From JANSYA01 sp965243385 (GTDB lineage Bacteria; Spirochaetota; Leptospiria; Leptospirales; Leptonemataceae), in contig CBDEUV010000002.1 of the NCBI GenBank assembly GCA_965243385.1, forward strand, positions 2,480,001-2,544,000: 64,000 nucleotides of DNA, in the 5' to 3' direction. Of this stretch, positions 24,328 through 33,069 are shown piece after piece. Within the stretch, counting starts at the first letter, position 1; the number at the start of each line of letters is the position of its first letter. A model generated the notes under the pieces. The model was not told the DNA's origin and searched no databases. It saw only the letters and a program-made list of their open reading frames with translations. The position numbers and the translations under genes were made by a program.

Positions 24328-26511
24328 ATGCGCTCCTTTCTCAGCCGCCTTCGATTGCGCCCACGATCCGCCTGCGGCCGCCCGGCCCGCCTGCCCGGCG
24401 TATTGCCGGTCTGCTGGCTGCTGTTGAGCGCGTCGGGGCTGCTCAGCTGCTTGCCGCAAATCGGCGAACCCGATTCGTCCCTGGATGTAAAGCATCCGCG
24501 CCACGAAAGCCGGCATTCGACCTCCGAATGGTTGCCGACGATTCATCTGAGCGCATTCCAGGATCCCGGCGGAAAGCTGAGCTTCGCCGAAGTATTTGCA
24601 CGCTCCGGGGAGTTCATGACGGTCGCGGGGCCGCAATACAATTCCGGAATCACCCGCTCGACGGTGTGGCTCCGAATAGAACTGGACAATACGGGCGGCG
24701 ACGCGCCTGAACTGAGCTCAGAAACGAAGCCCCGGAACTTCGACGGCTGGCTGGAGCTCGCCTGGCCCTACATCGACGAACTCGACTATTATGAAGCGGA
24801 CAAGACGCTCCGGGCGGGCAACGCGACGCAAGCCGGGATCGGAGCGCAGGATTTCCGACGATCGTTTGAAACCGGACGCTCCCGTCACTATTACAGCCGC
24901 GCGCTCGACCATCGCTTCTTCGTATTTCCGGTGGAGATGAACGAAGGCGAACAACGCGTCGTCTATCTGCGCGCGAAGAGTGATACGTTTTTGATCACCC
25001 CTCTGCGCCTGGTATCGCGCGACGCCTTCGCCTTCGATCGCGAAACCGAAGGCTATACGCTCGGCGCGTACTACGGGATGCTCGTCGTCGTATTCTTTTA
25101 CAGCCTGTTCATCTTCGCGTCGCTGCGCGAATCGGCGTTTCTCAGCTACTGCGTGTACGTTTTCTGCCTGGCCTGCTACCAACTCGCGATTAACGGCATC
25201 GCCTTTCGATTCTGGCCGGAGGCCACGCTCTGGAACAAATTCTCGCTGCCGGTCTTTTTGACCCTGGTCATGCTCGCGGCCGCGGATTTCATTCGACGCT
25301 TCTTAGATCTGCGCGGGAGCGACCCCCTCCTGAATCGGCTGTGGCTGCTCTTCGCCTGGATCTGCGGCGGCCTGCTGTGCCTGGTGCTCGTATCATACCC
25401 GCTCGTAAAATTTTTGATCAACGCGGCGACGGTCTTTCTCTTTCTGGCGCTGATTACCGGAATCCGCAGCTGGCGGCTGGGCAACCATTCCGCGCGCTGG
25501 TTCGTGGTCGCCTGGCTCGCGCCGATCATCGGCTATCTGGTTCAGCTCGCCGGAGCCTACGATCTCCTGCCCGGCTGGCGCGGCATGATCTACGCGGGGC
25601 AATTCGGCACGGCGTTAGAGGTCGTTCTGCTTTCCCTGGCGATGGCCGACCGCATCAACGATCTGAAAAACGAACAGCAGTCCTGGAACCGGCGTCTCGA
25701 AGACCAGGTCAAAGAACGCACCGGCGAACTCAATCTGGCCCTCGAAGAAATCCATCGCGAGTCCGAGCTGACCCGCATCGAGCTGGATATCGCGGCGGGC
25801 ATTCAGAAAGGCATCATGCCCGCCCTGGAGTTGCAAACTCCGCGCGCGCGCATCGCCACCTATCTGCAGAGTCTCGCACCGGTCGGCGGCGATTATTTCG
25901 ACGTCTTCGAATTCAAAGACAGCGGGCACTCCGCCTATTTGATGGCGGATGCTTCCGGTCACGGCATCCCCGCGGCTCTGATCACGACCATGGCCAAGAT
26001 CTGTTTTATGGAAGCCACGCGGATCAAAGGTCCACAACCCCGCGAAATCCTGCTGGCCGTAAACGACGCAATCGCACGCTTGATCAAAACCCACGAATAT
26101 CTCACGGCGGCGCTGCTGATCGTGGACGCCGACGGCGAAGCGCGCTATGCGAGCGCGGGTCATCGCCGTTCCTTTCATTTTCAGCGCGAAGCGGGCACCG
26201 TCGACGCCTGGGACACCGAAGGCATATTGCTCGGCATTTATGAAAACGACGTGATCCCCGCGCATATTACGCAGTACGATTCGCGTATTTCGATCGGCGA
26301 CCGCTTCCTGATGTTCACCGACGGTTTCACCGACGTAAAAAACGGCGGCGGCGAACGCTTCGGCGAAGAGCGCTTGATTCAGCTCTTACAGGAAACGGCG
26401 GACCTGGAGATGTTGCAGGCGCGCGAGGCGATGCTCGACGCCTGGCGCGAATTCCAGCGCCACGGCTCGCGCGACGACGATTGTACATTCAGCCTGATCG
26501 AGTTTCAATAA
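24328..26511 (+). CDS. 7TMR-DISM sensor with SpoIIE-type PP2C phosphatase output
   Basis: This is a 727-residue signalling protein. A long Arg-rich N terminus is followed by a hydrophobic segment ending LLSC (possible lipobox, Cys about 41). A periplasmic sensory domain (about 70-240, 7TMR-DISMED2-like; STVWLRIELDN) precedes seven membrane helices (about 248-440). A coiled coil (about 445-480, with NEQQSWNRRLEDQVKERTGELNL) leads to a SpoIIE/PP2C phosphatase domain with GGDYFDVFEF, MADASGHGIPAALITTMAK and LFTDGFTDVKNG, which supply the metal-binding aspartates. It probably dephosphorylates an anti-sigma-factor antagonist in response to an extracellular ligand. No such partner gene is adjacent. 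Architectures like this are abundant in Leptospira. Confidence 0.9.
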   Translation: MRSFLSRLRLRPRSACGRPARLPGVLPVCWLLLSASGLLSCLPQIGEPDSSLDVKHPRHESRHSTSEWLPTIHLSAFQDPGGKLSFAEVFARSGEFMTVAGPQYNSGITRSTVWLRIELDNTGGDAPELSSETKPRNFDGWLELAWPYIDELDYYEADKTLRAGNATQAGIGAQDFRRSFETGRSRHYYSRALDHRFFVFPVEMNEGEQRVVYLRAKSDTFLITPLRLVSRDAFAFDRETEGYTLGAYYGMLVVVFFYSLFIFASLRESAFLSYCVYVFCLACYQLAINGIAFRFWPEATLWNKFSLPVFLTLVMLAAADFIRRFLDLRGSDPLLNRLWLLFAWICGGLLCLVLVSYPLVKFLINAATVFLFLALITGIRSWRLGNHSARWFVVAWLAPIIGYLVQLAGAYDLLPGWRGMIYAGQFGTALEVVLLSLAMADRINDLKNEQQSWNRRLEDQVKERTGELNLALEEIHRESELTRIELDIAAGIQKGIMPALELQTPRARIATYLQSLAPVGGDYFDVFEFKDSGHSAYLMADASGHGIPAALITTMAKICFMEATRIKGPQPREILLAVNDAIARLIKTHEYLTAALLIVDADGEARYASAGHRRSFHFQREAGTVDAWDTEGILLGIYENDVIPAHITQYDSRISIGDRFLMFTDGFTDVKNGGGERFGEERLIQLLQETADLEMLQAREAMLDAWREFQRHGSRDDDCTFSLIEFQ

Positions 26512-26532
26512 ACCGCTGTCCTGTAATCGCGA

Positions 26533-29070
26533 TCAGCGCGTTTCGCGCCAGAAGTTTCCGGCCAGCTCGATCGTCTGCTCGACGCTCTCCGCAATCGTCG
26601 CCTCTTCGCGCCAGCTCGCCGGCAGTTTATGAAAATAGCGGTCTTCCGCGAAGCGCGCGCCTAAAAGCACGATAACGCCCCGATCCGTCTCGGTACGAAT
26701 CACCCGCCCGGCGGCCTGCACGGAGCGATTGATGCCGGGATGCACCAGCGCGTAGTCGAAACCGTCCAGATCGCGGCCGTCGAAATATTCGCGGATTAAC
26801 TGTCGCTCAATCGATATTTGCGGCAAACCGGGGCCGACGATAAAGGCCCCAATCGCGAGCGCTCCTGGAAAATCCACGCCCTCCGCGAAAACGCCGCCAT
26901 GTACCGCGAGCAGCAGATTGCTCCCGGTCCGGGACTGGCCCAGCATGCGCAACACGATACCGGCGGGCATAGCCGGCGTTTGATGAATCAATCGAACGCC
27001 GGGACAGCCGGCCTGCTCGCAGGCTTCGGGCAGCGCCCGCGCCACTTCGTCGCGAAATGCGAAACTGGGAAAGAAGGCCAGATAATTCCCGGCTTTCTGG
27101 GCCATCACGCCCGCCATCGCCCGGGCGATATCCGGAACCGAAGCCGAACGCGCGCGAAAACGGGTGTCGACGCCCGTGCAGGCGATAATGCGACGGTGTT
27201 GCGGCGCAAAGCCGCCCCGCAAGTCGAGATGCAGCGCGTCGTTCAGACCGAGCTGGCGCCCGAAAAAATCGAAGGGGGTCAGAGTCGCGCTCATGGCCAC
27301 GACCGAAAAAAAAGAATCCCGCATCCGGCGCTCGAGAAACGGAGCCGGGTCCATGCACACAGCCTGCCAGAGTTTACGTTCGCCGTGCCAGACGTACGCG
27401 AAGAGTTCCGGATCCGCCGTCAGCGAACGACAAAAATCCAGACAGGCGTACAGAGTCTCCAGCAATAGATCGCGATAACGTCGGCCTTCCAGCATGCGAA
27501 AAGGCAACGAATCGTCGTCCTGAGCTTCCGCCCCGCGATCGGCGGCCGAAGCCAGATAGGCGAAGTACATGGCGATCAATTCGCTCAGCCCGGCGATGCG
27601 TTCTTCGAGCTGTTCGGCCGAATCGCTGGCGTTTTCGCCGCGTCCGGAATACAACACCGCGGGACGCTCTACATAGAAGGGAGACTCGCCCTGCTCTTCT
27701 TCGAATTCGCGCAGGCCGGCGTAAAACACATCCACGTATTCCTGCAGCGTTTCGGCCGCGCGAAAGAATACGTCGCGCTCCGGCCGCGCGTATCCTAAAG
27801 GAGCGATTGCCAGCCCCTGCAAATCGGCGATCAAATTTTCGATAAGGCCCAGGTCCAGCTCCGGCGAATAATAGCCGCGCGCGCGATCCGGTAGATTGTG
27901 CGCTTCGTCGACGATCAGAAAACGACGGCGGGCGCGCTGCGAATCCTCCGATCCGTCGAAGAATCGCCGCAAATAGACGCGCGGATCGAAGACGTAGTTA
28001 TAGTCCGCGACGATGACCGTGGAACGCCCGGCCAGCAGCAGCGAAACTTCGAACGGACACAGCGTCGCGGCCAGCGATTCTTCGGTGATGCGGTCCGCGT
28101 CGACGACGCCTTCGTTCGCGAGGCGGTCGACGATTTCGCTCGACTCGACTCGATCCGCGAATTCGCTGAGATACGGACAGACTCCGTCGATACAACGCAT
28201 CACTTCCAGAGGGCATGAACGTTCTTTGGCGCGCAGCTGCATTCCCAGTCCGTACGCCGCGACGTCCGACGCGAGCGAGCGCAGCGTCTCCAGCGCCAGC
28301 TCCTGCTGCGAAATTCGCGAGGTAACGAAGAACAGACGACCGTTCGAAAGCAGCGCCTCGCCGACCGCCGGCAGAAGCGCTCCCGCGGTCTTACCCGTAC
28401 CGGTCGGCGCCGAGCACAGCAGCCGGAGGCCGTCCCGGGCGACGCCTTCCACGTCGCGCAGCATGAGCGCCTGATCCGTGCGCGGCTTTTCGAACGGCAG
28501 GCGCAGTCCCCGGGCGGTCGCTTCGCGCTGGCGGGCGAAACGTTCTTCGCGCAGAGTGCGCGCGATAATCCCGGCGATGCGTTCTTGTAGCAGCGCTTCG
28601 TAGCGTTCAAAATCCCATTCGATCGAAAACGACCGTTCCGCGTCGCCGCGCACCGACGCATACACGACGCTGCCGCCCGACACGCGTTCGCCGCTGGCGG
28701 CCAACAGCACGCAGTAGAAAGCGCACTGCTCTTCGTGAGCGGCCTGCAGCTCGCACAAATCCAGGTCTTGCGCGCGCAAGACCACGCTCTTGATTTCTTC
28801 GACCAGCCAGCCCGCCGACGTCGTATGCATACCATCGAGCCGGCCCTGCACGGTGACTTCGAATCCCTCGCGGCTGTACAGCTGCGAAAGCCAGACTTCT
28901 TTCCGGTATTCGTCAGGGGCGGCCGCGACGATGCGACGCTCCAGCAGGCGGGCGTGCAGTTCGCTGCCCGCCCTGGCGCGCGCCGCGGCGGTCCAGCTCC
29001 AATCGTCCTGCGGCTGAAATTCCGCCGGCGCGAGCAAATCGCGCACATTCAAACGCAGTGGTCGCCCCAT
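26533..29070 (-). CDS. PD-(D/E)XK nuclease fused to a DinG/XPD-family DNA helicase
   Basis: This encodes 845 residues from the ATG at 29070. Residues about 30-160 carry a RecB/Cas4-like nuclease core: E58, D79 in GRLDG, E92-x-K94 in EEIKS, and a Q/Y pair near 115-119. Superfamily 2 helicase motifs follow: Walker A APTGTGKT (221-228), four cysteines (286, 293, 298, 338) placed like the XPD iron-sulfur cluster, DEAH (388-391), SATLTPFDFF, and a C-terminal SIERQLIREYF...QAAGRVIRTETDRG. It is thus a 5'-3' helicase with nuclease potential in DNA repair or recombination. The frame extends upstream to 29460 but the added residues are unconserved. It is divergent from the oxoprolinase gene. Confidence 0.88.
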   Translation of the reverse strand: MGRPLRLNVRDLLAPAEFQPQDDWSWTAAARARAGSELHARLLERRIVAAAPDEYRKEVWLSQLYSREGFEVTVQGRLDGMHTTSAGWLVEEIKSVVLRAQDLDLCELQAAHEEQCAFYCVLLAASGERVSGGSVVYASVRGDAERSFSIEWDFERYEALLQERIAGIIARTLREERFARQREATARGLRLPFEKPRTDQALMLRDVEGVARDGLRLLCSAPTGTGKTAGALLPAVGEALLSNGRLFFVTSRISQQELALETLRSLASDVAAYGLGMQLRAKERSCPLEVMRCIDGVCPYLSEFADRVESSEIVDRLANEGVVDADRITEESLAATLCPFEVSLLLAGRSTVIVADYNYVFDPRVYLRRFFDGSEDSQRARRRFLIVDEAHNLPDRARGYYSPELDLGLIENLIADLQGLAIAPLGYARPERDVFFRAAETLQEYVDVFYAGLREFEEEQGESPFYVERPAVLYSGRGENASDSAEQLEERIAGLSELIAMYFAYLASAADRGAEAQDDDSLPFRMLEGRRYRDLLLETLYACLDFCRSLTADPELFAYVWHGERKLWQAVCMDPAPFLERRMRDSFFSVVAMSATLTPFDFFGRQLGLNDALHLDLRGGFAPQHRRIIACTGVDTRFRARSASVPDIARAMAGVMAQKAGNYLAFFPSFAFRDEVARALPEACEQAGCPGVRLIHQTPAMPAGIVLRMLGQSRTGSNLLLAVHGGVFAEGVDFPGALAIGAFIVGPGLPQISIERQLIREYFDGRDLDGFDYALVHPGINRSVQAAGRVIRTETDRGVIVLLGARFAEDRYFHKLPASWREEATIAESVEQTIELAGNFWRETR

Positions 29071-29187
29071 AATTTTACATCGCAGCCGCCCCGGCTCCGC
29101 ACGCAAGCAGTTGTGTCCACGCAGGCCGCACATGTCGCAAGAAAACAAAACTTGCTTCTGCGACGCCCGCCCCGCCTGCTGTTCGGA

Positions 29188-32100
29188 ATGGCGGCGGGCT
29201 GGCAAACTGTCGAAGCGGTCGACCCGCCTCAGGGCTGGCGTTTCTGGGTCGATCGCGGCGGAACCTTTACCGACGTTATCGGCCAGGCCCCGGACGGCGT
29301 GCTGCACACTCGCAAACTGCTTTCGGAAGACCCGGAACACTACGCGGATGCCGCTCTTGAGGGCATCGATCGCATTCGCCGGGAAAGCGGGGATGAATCC
29401 GTTCCGATCATCGAAGTGCGCATGGGCACGACTGTGGGCACGAACGCTCTTCTGGAGCACGCCGGCGCCCCGACGCTATTCGTCGCGACGCGCGGCTTCG
29501 AAGACGCGCTGTTTATCGGCTATCAAAACCGCCCGGACATCTTCGCTCTGCATATTCAGCGTCCCCGGATGCTGTACGCGGCGGTGCTCGGAGTCGACGA
29601 ACGACATAGCGCTCGCGGCGAAATTCAAACGCCGCTCGACGCGAAGTTGTTGCAGGAACAACTTCGCGCATATCGAGCGACGGCCGAAGTCGACGCCTGC
29701 GCGATCTGCTTCATGCATGCGAATCGCTTTCCGGCTCACGAGATCGCCGCCGGCGAAGCCGCGCGCCGGGCCGGCTTTGAGCAGATTTCCCTTTCGCACG
29801 AAGTCAGTCCTTCCAACAAATTCGTGCGGCGCGGCGATACAGCCGTCGTCGACGCACACCTTTCGCCGGTGCTGCGCCGCTACGTCGAACGGGTCAACGC
29901 CGGGCTCGAACGACGCGGCGCCCCGCGGCTGTTCTTTATGCAATCGCACGGCGGTCTGTGCGAAGCCGCGGCCTTTCGCGGACGCGATAGTCTCCTGTCC
30001 GGACCGGCGGGCGGAGTGATCGGCGGGGTCGCCTTCGGAACGGATTTCATAGCACGCAACCCGGAGCGACGCAGCGGCGACGTCGCGCCGAAGCTGATCG
30101 GCTTCGATATGGGCGGCACCTCGACCGACGTCTGGCACTACGCCGGCCAGCTGGAACGCGCTTTCGAAAGCGAGATCGCAGGCGCCCGCCTGCAGACGCC
30201 TGTGCTTTCGATTCATACGGTGGCGGCCGGCGGCGGATCGATTCTGGAATTCGACGGTGAGCGATTGCGGGTCGGGCCGCGCTCCGCCGGAGCGAAGCCG
30301 GGGCCGCTCTCGTACGGACGCGGCGGACCGCTCAGTTTAACAGACGCGAATCTGCTGATCGGCCGCATCCAGGCGGAGTTCTTTCCGCGAGTATTCGGTC
30401 CGCATGCCGACCGGGCTCTCGACGCCGCGAGCGTCATGCAGGCCTTCGAAACGCTCGCCGATACTGTTTCGCAAAAATCAGGGCGGGCAATCACGGCGCG
30501 CGAACTCGCCGCGGGTTTCATCGAAGTGGCCGTAGAGCACATGTCCGCCGCGATCAAAAAGATCTCCGTACAACGCGGCTATGATCCGGCCGAGTACGAT
30601 CTGTGCAGCTTCGGCGGAGCCGGCGGTCAACACGCCTGCGCGATCGCCGATCGCCTCGGCATGACGCGCATTCTCCTGCATCCGCTCGCGGGTGTTCTGT
30701 CGGCCTGCGGTATGGGCGCGGCCCGCCTGCGGGTTATTGAAGAGAGCGGCCTTCCGGCGAAGCTTTCGGCGATCCCCGCGACGGCCGAAGGCGGATGGTC
30801 CGACGGAGTTCAGCGGCTGGAACGCCAGCTGCGCGAAAGGGCCGGAGAACGGCTGGCGGAACAGAGCGAACAGTCCCCGGACTTCGAAACCAGCGCCCGC
30901 TTAAAGTACGCGGGCAGCGATACCGCGATTACAGTACACTATCGCGATACGGCGGACGGTCCGCAACGCATGCGCTCGGAATTCGCCGACGCCCACCGGC
31001 GGCTGTTCGGTTTCGACCGCCCCGAAGCGACAGTCCTCATCGAAAATCTGTTCGTCGAGGCCAGCGCCGGCACCGCCGATTCGAATGCGAATCAGCTTCG
31101 CGAGACAAAGGAACGATCGTCCTCGTCGCACTCGCAGATGCCGGCCGCACGCCCGATTCAATCCGTGCCGGTCTACGATGCGCAGGCCAACGATACGCGA
31201 ATGGTCCCCCTGTATCAGCGCGACGATTTCGCGCCCGGGCAACGCATCGCCGGGCTGGCTCTATTGGTTTCCGAAACGGACACCGTCTGGATCGCAGAGA
31301 ATTGGGAGGCGAGGAGTTATGCTGGAGGCATTGTACAGCTGACCCATCGCAGCGCCGCAATCGACGCCGATTCTGCGGACGCCGAAAATTCAAATGATTC
31401 GCGCCCGACCGAACGAAAGCAAGGCCCGCCCGACTCCCGCGACTCGCATTCAATTGGGGCGACGGAGCAATCGCTCCCGGCGCAGGCCGATCCCATTCAG
31501 CTCGAAATCATGAACCATAGCTTTCGATCGATCGCCGAGGAAATGGGATTGGTGCTGCAGCAAACGAGTATGTCCGTGAATATCAAAGAGCGCCTGGATT
31601 TTTCGTGCGCGCTATTCGACCGCGAAGGCGCGCTCGTCGCGAACGCTCCGCACATACCGGTTCATCTCGGTTCCATGTCCGCCAGCGTGGACGCGGTCCG
31701 GGCAACATTTCCGCAGGCCACGGAAATGCGCCCCGGCGACGCCTTCGTTATGAACGCTCCCTACGGTAAAGACGAAGCCGATGCGAACGGCGGCGGAACA
31801 CATCTACCCGACATCACGGTGGTTACGCCGGTCTTCGTATCGCAGGACGCGGCCGCCGGCCCCGCGTATTTCGTCGCGTCCCGCGGGCACCACGCCGACG
31901 TCGGCGGCGTTTCGCCCGGATCCATGCCGGCCCACAGCACGCATATCGAAGAAGAAGGCGTCTTAATCTATCCCATGAGATTGCGCCGCGACGGCCGCAT
32001 GCTTGAAGAGCGATTGCGCGAAGTCTTCACGGGCGCGAAATATCCCGCGCGAAATTTTCCGCAAAACCTGGCGGACCTGGCGGCGCAGGTCGCGGCCAAC

Positions 32101-33069
32101 GACCGCGGCGCACGCCTGTTACGCGCGTTGACCGCGGCGCGCGGCGAAAGCTTCGTCCAGGCCTATATGCGCTTCGTGCAGGACAACGCGGCCCGGGCGG
32201 TATCGCGCGCGGTCGCAAACATCGAAAGCGGCTCGGCCGACTGCGTACTCGACAATGGGCTGCGAATCCAGGTCGCGGTCCGCAGCCCGGAGCCCGGCCG
32301 GCTGCTGGTCGATTTCAGCGGCACCTCCCCCGCCGACGCTGGCAGTAATTTCAACGCGCCGCTGGCCGTCGTCAAAGCGGCATTAATCTATGTTTTTCGA
32401 ACATTAGTGCCGGATGACGATGTGCCGTTGAACGCAGGCTGTCTCGTGCCCATCGAGCTGCATGTACCCCGGGACTGCTTTTTGAATCCGCGGCATCCCT
32501 GCGCGGTCGTGGCCGGCAACGTCGAAACTTCACAGGCGATCGTCGATTGTCTGTACGCCGCGCTCGGGGTCCTGGCGGCTTCGCAGGGCACAATGAACAA
32601 TCTGAGCTTCGGCGACGAGAGCGCTCAATATTACGAAACGATTTGCGGAGGCAGCGGCGCAGGGCCTGACTTCGACGGTTGCGACGCGATCCAGACTCAT
32701 ATGACCAATTCGCGCCTTACCGATCCTGAAATACTTGAGGACCGCTTCCCGGTCCTGCTCGAATCCTTTCGCGTACGTCCGGCGGGCGGCGCGGGCCGAC
32801 AGCGCGGCGGCGACGGCGTGCGACGCGAAATTCGTTTTCTAAAAGACCAGGACGTCTCGATTCTTTCCAATCGCCGGGGAGCAAACGCCCCGCCGGGATT
32901 GGCGGGCGGCGCGGACGGGGCTCCCGGTCGGAATCTATTGATACCGGCGCAGGGACCGGAACGCGAACTGCCGTCTTCGGTTCAATTGCGCGTGCGAAGC
33001 GGCGACCGCCTGGTAATCGAAACGCCCGGCGGCGGCGGCTACGGCCGGCACTTACGGAGCGGCGATTAG
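29188..33069 (+). CDS. 5-oxoprolinase-type fused hydantoinase A/B protein
   Basis: This 1293-residue protein has the length and layout of eukaryotic-type ATP-dependent 5-oxoprolinase (OPLAH). The HyuA half starts at WVDRGGTFTDV (20-30) and includes GTTVGTNALLEH, GFDMGGTSTDVW and GSILEFDGERLRVGPRSAGAKPGP. The HyuB half begins near PIQLEIMNHSFRSIAEEMGLVLQQT and ends in the glycine-rich TPGGGGYG. The two halves are joined by a Ser/Asp/Gln-rich linker of about 50 residues that lacks conservation. The reaction opens 5-oxo-L-proline to glutamate using ATP; other hydantoinases share the fold, so specificity is not certain. The ATG at 29188 is a reasonable start. The 3' end overlaps the convergent M28 peptidase gene by 18 bases. 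Confidence 0.9.
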   Translation: MAAGWQTVEAVDPPQGWRFWVDRGGTFTDVIGQAPDGVLHTRKLLSEDPEHYADAALEGIDRIRRESGDESVPIIEVRMGTTVGTNALLEHAGAPTLFVATRGFEDALFIGYQNRPDIFALHIQRPRMLYAAVLGVDERHSARGEIQTPLDAKLLQEQLRAYRATAEVDACAICFMHANRFPAHEIAAGEAARRAGFEQISLSHEVSPSNKFVRRGDTAVVDAHLSPVLRRYVERVNAGLERRGAPRLFFMQSHGGLCEAAAFRGRDSLLSGPAGGVIGGVAFGTDFIARNPERRSGDVAPKLIGFDMGGTSTDVWHYAGQLERAFESEIAGARLQTPVLSIHTVAAGGGSILEFDGERLRVGPRSAGAKPGPLSYGRGGPLSLTDANLLIGRIQAEFFPRVFGPHADRALDAASVMQAFETLADTVSQKSGRAITARELAAGFIEVAVEHMSAAIKKISVQRGYDPAEYDLCSFGGAGGQHACAIADRLGMTRILLHPLAGVLSACGMGAARLRVIEESGLPAKLSAIPATAEGGWSDGVQRLERQLRERAGERLAEQSEQSPDFETSARLKYAGSDTAITVHYRDTADGPQRMRSEFADAHRRLFGFDRPEATVLIENLFVEASAGTADSNANQLRETKERSSSSHSQMPAARPIQSVPVYDAQANDTRMVPLYQRDDFAPGQRIAGLALLVSETDTVWIAENWEARSYAGGIVQLTHRSAAIDADSADAENSNDSRPTERKQGPPDSRDSHSIGATEQSLPAQADPIQLEIMNHSFRSIAEEMGLVLQQTSMSVNIKERLDFSCALFDREGALVANAPHIPVHLGSMSASVDAVRATFPQATEMRPGDAFVMNAPYGKDEADANGGGTHLPDITVVTPVFVSQDAAAGPAYFVASRGHHADVGGVSPGSMPAHSTHIEEEGVLIYPMRLRRDGRMLEERLREVFTGAKYPARNFPQNLADLAAQVAANDRGARLLRALTAARGESFVQAYMRFVQDNAARAVSRAVANIESGSADCVLDNGLRIQVAVRSPEPGRLLVDFSGTSPADAGSNFNAPLAVVKAALIYVFRTLVPDDDVPLNAGCLVPIELHVPRDCFLNPRHPCAVVAGNVETSQAIVDCLYAALGVLAASQGTMNNLSFGDESAQYYETICGGSGAGPDFDGCDAIQTHMTNSRLTDPEILEDRFPVLLESFRVRPAGGAGRQRGGDGVRREIRFLKDQDVSILSNRRGANAPPGLAGGADGAPGRNLLIPAQGPERELPSSVQLRVRSGDRLVIETPGGGGYGRHLRSGD

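Noticed and set aside
29134..29164. Alternative hairpins (GCAAG/CTTGC and GTCGC/GCGAC) before the oxoprolinase gene
   Set aside because: The region may be coding if the gene starts earlier, and the stems are short; support is too weak.
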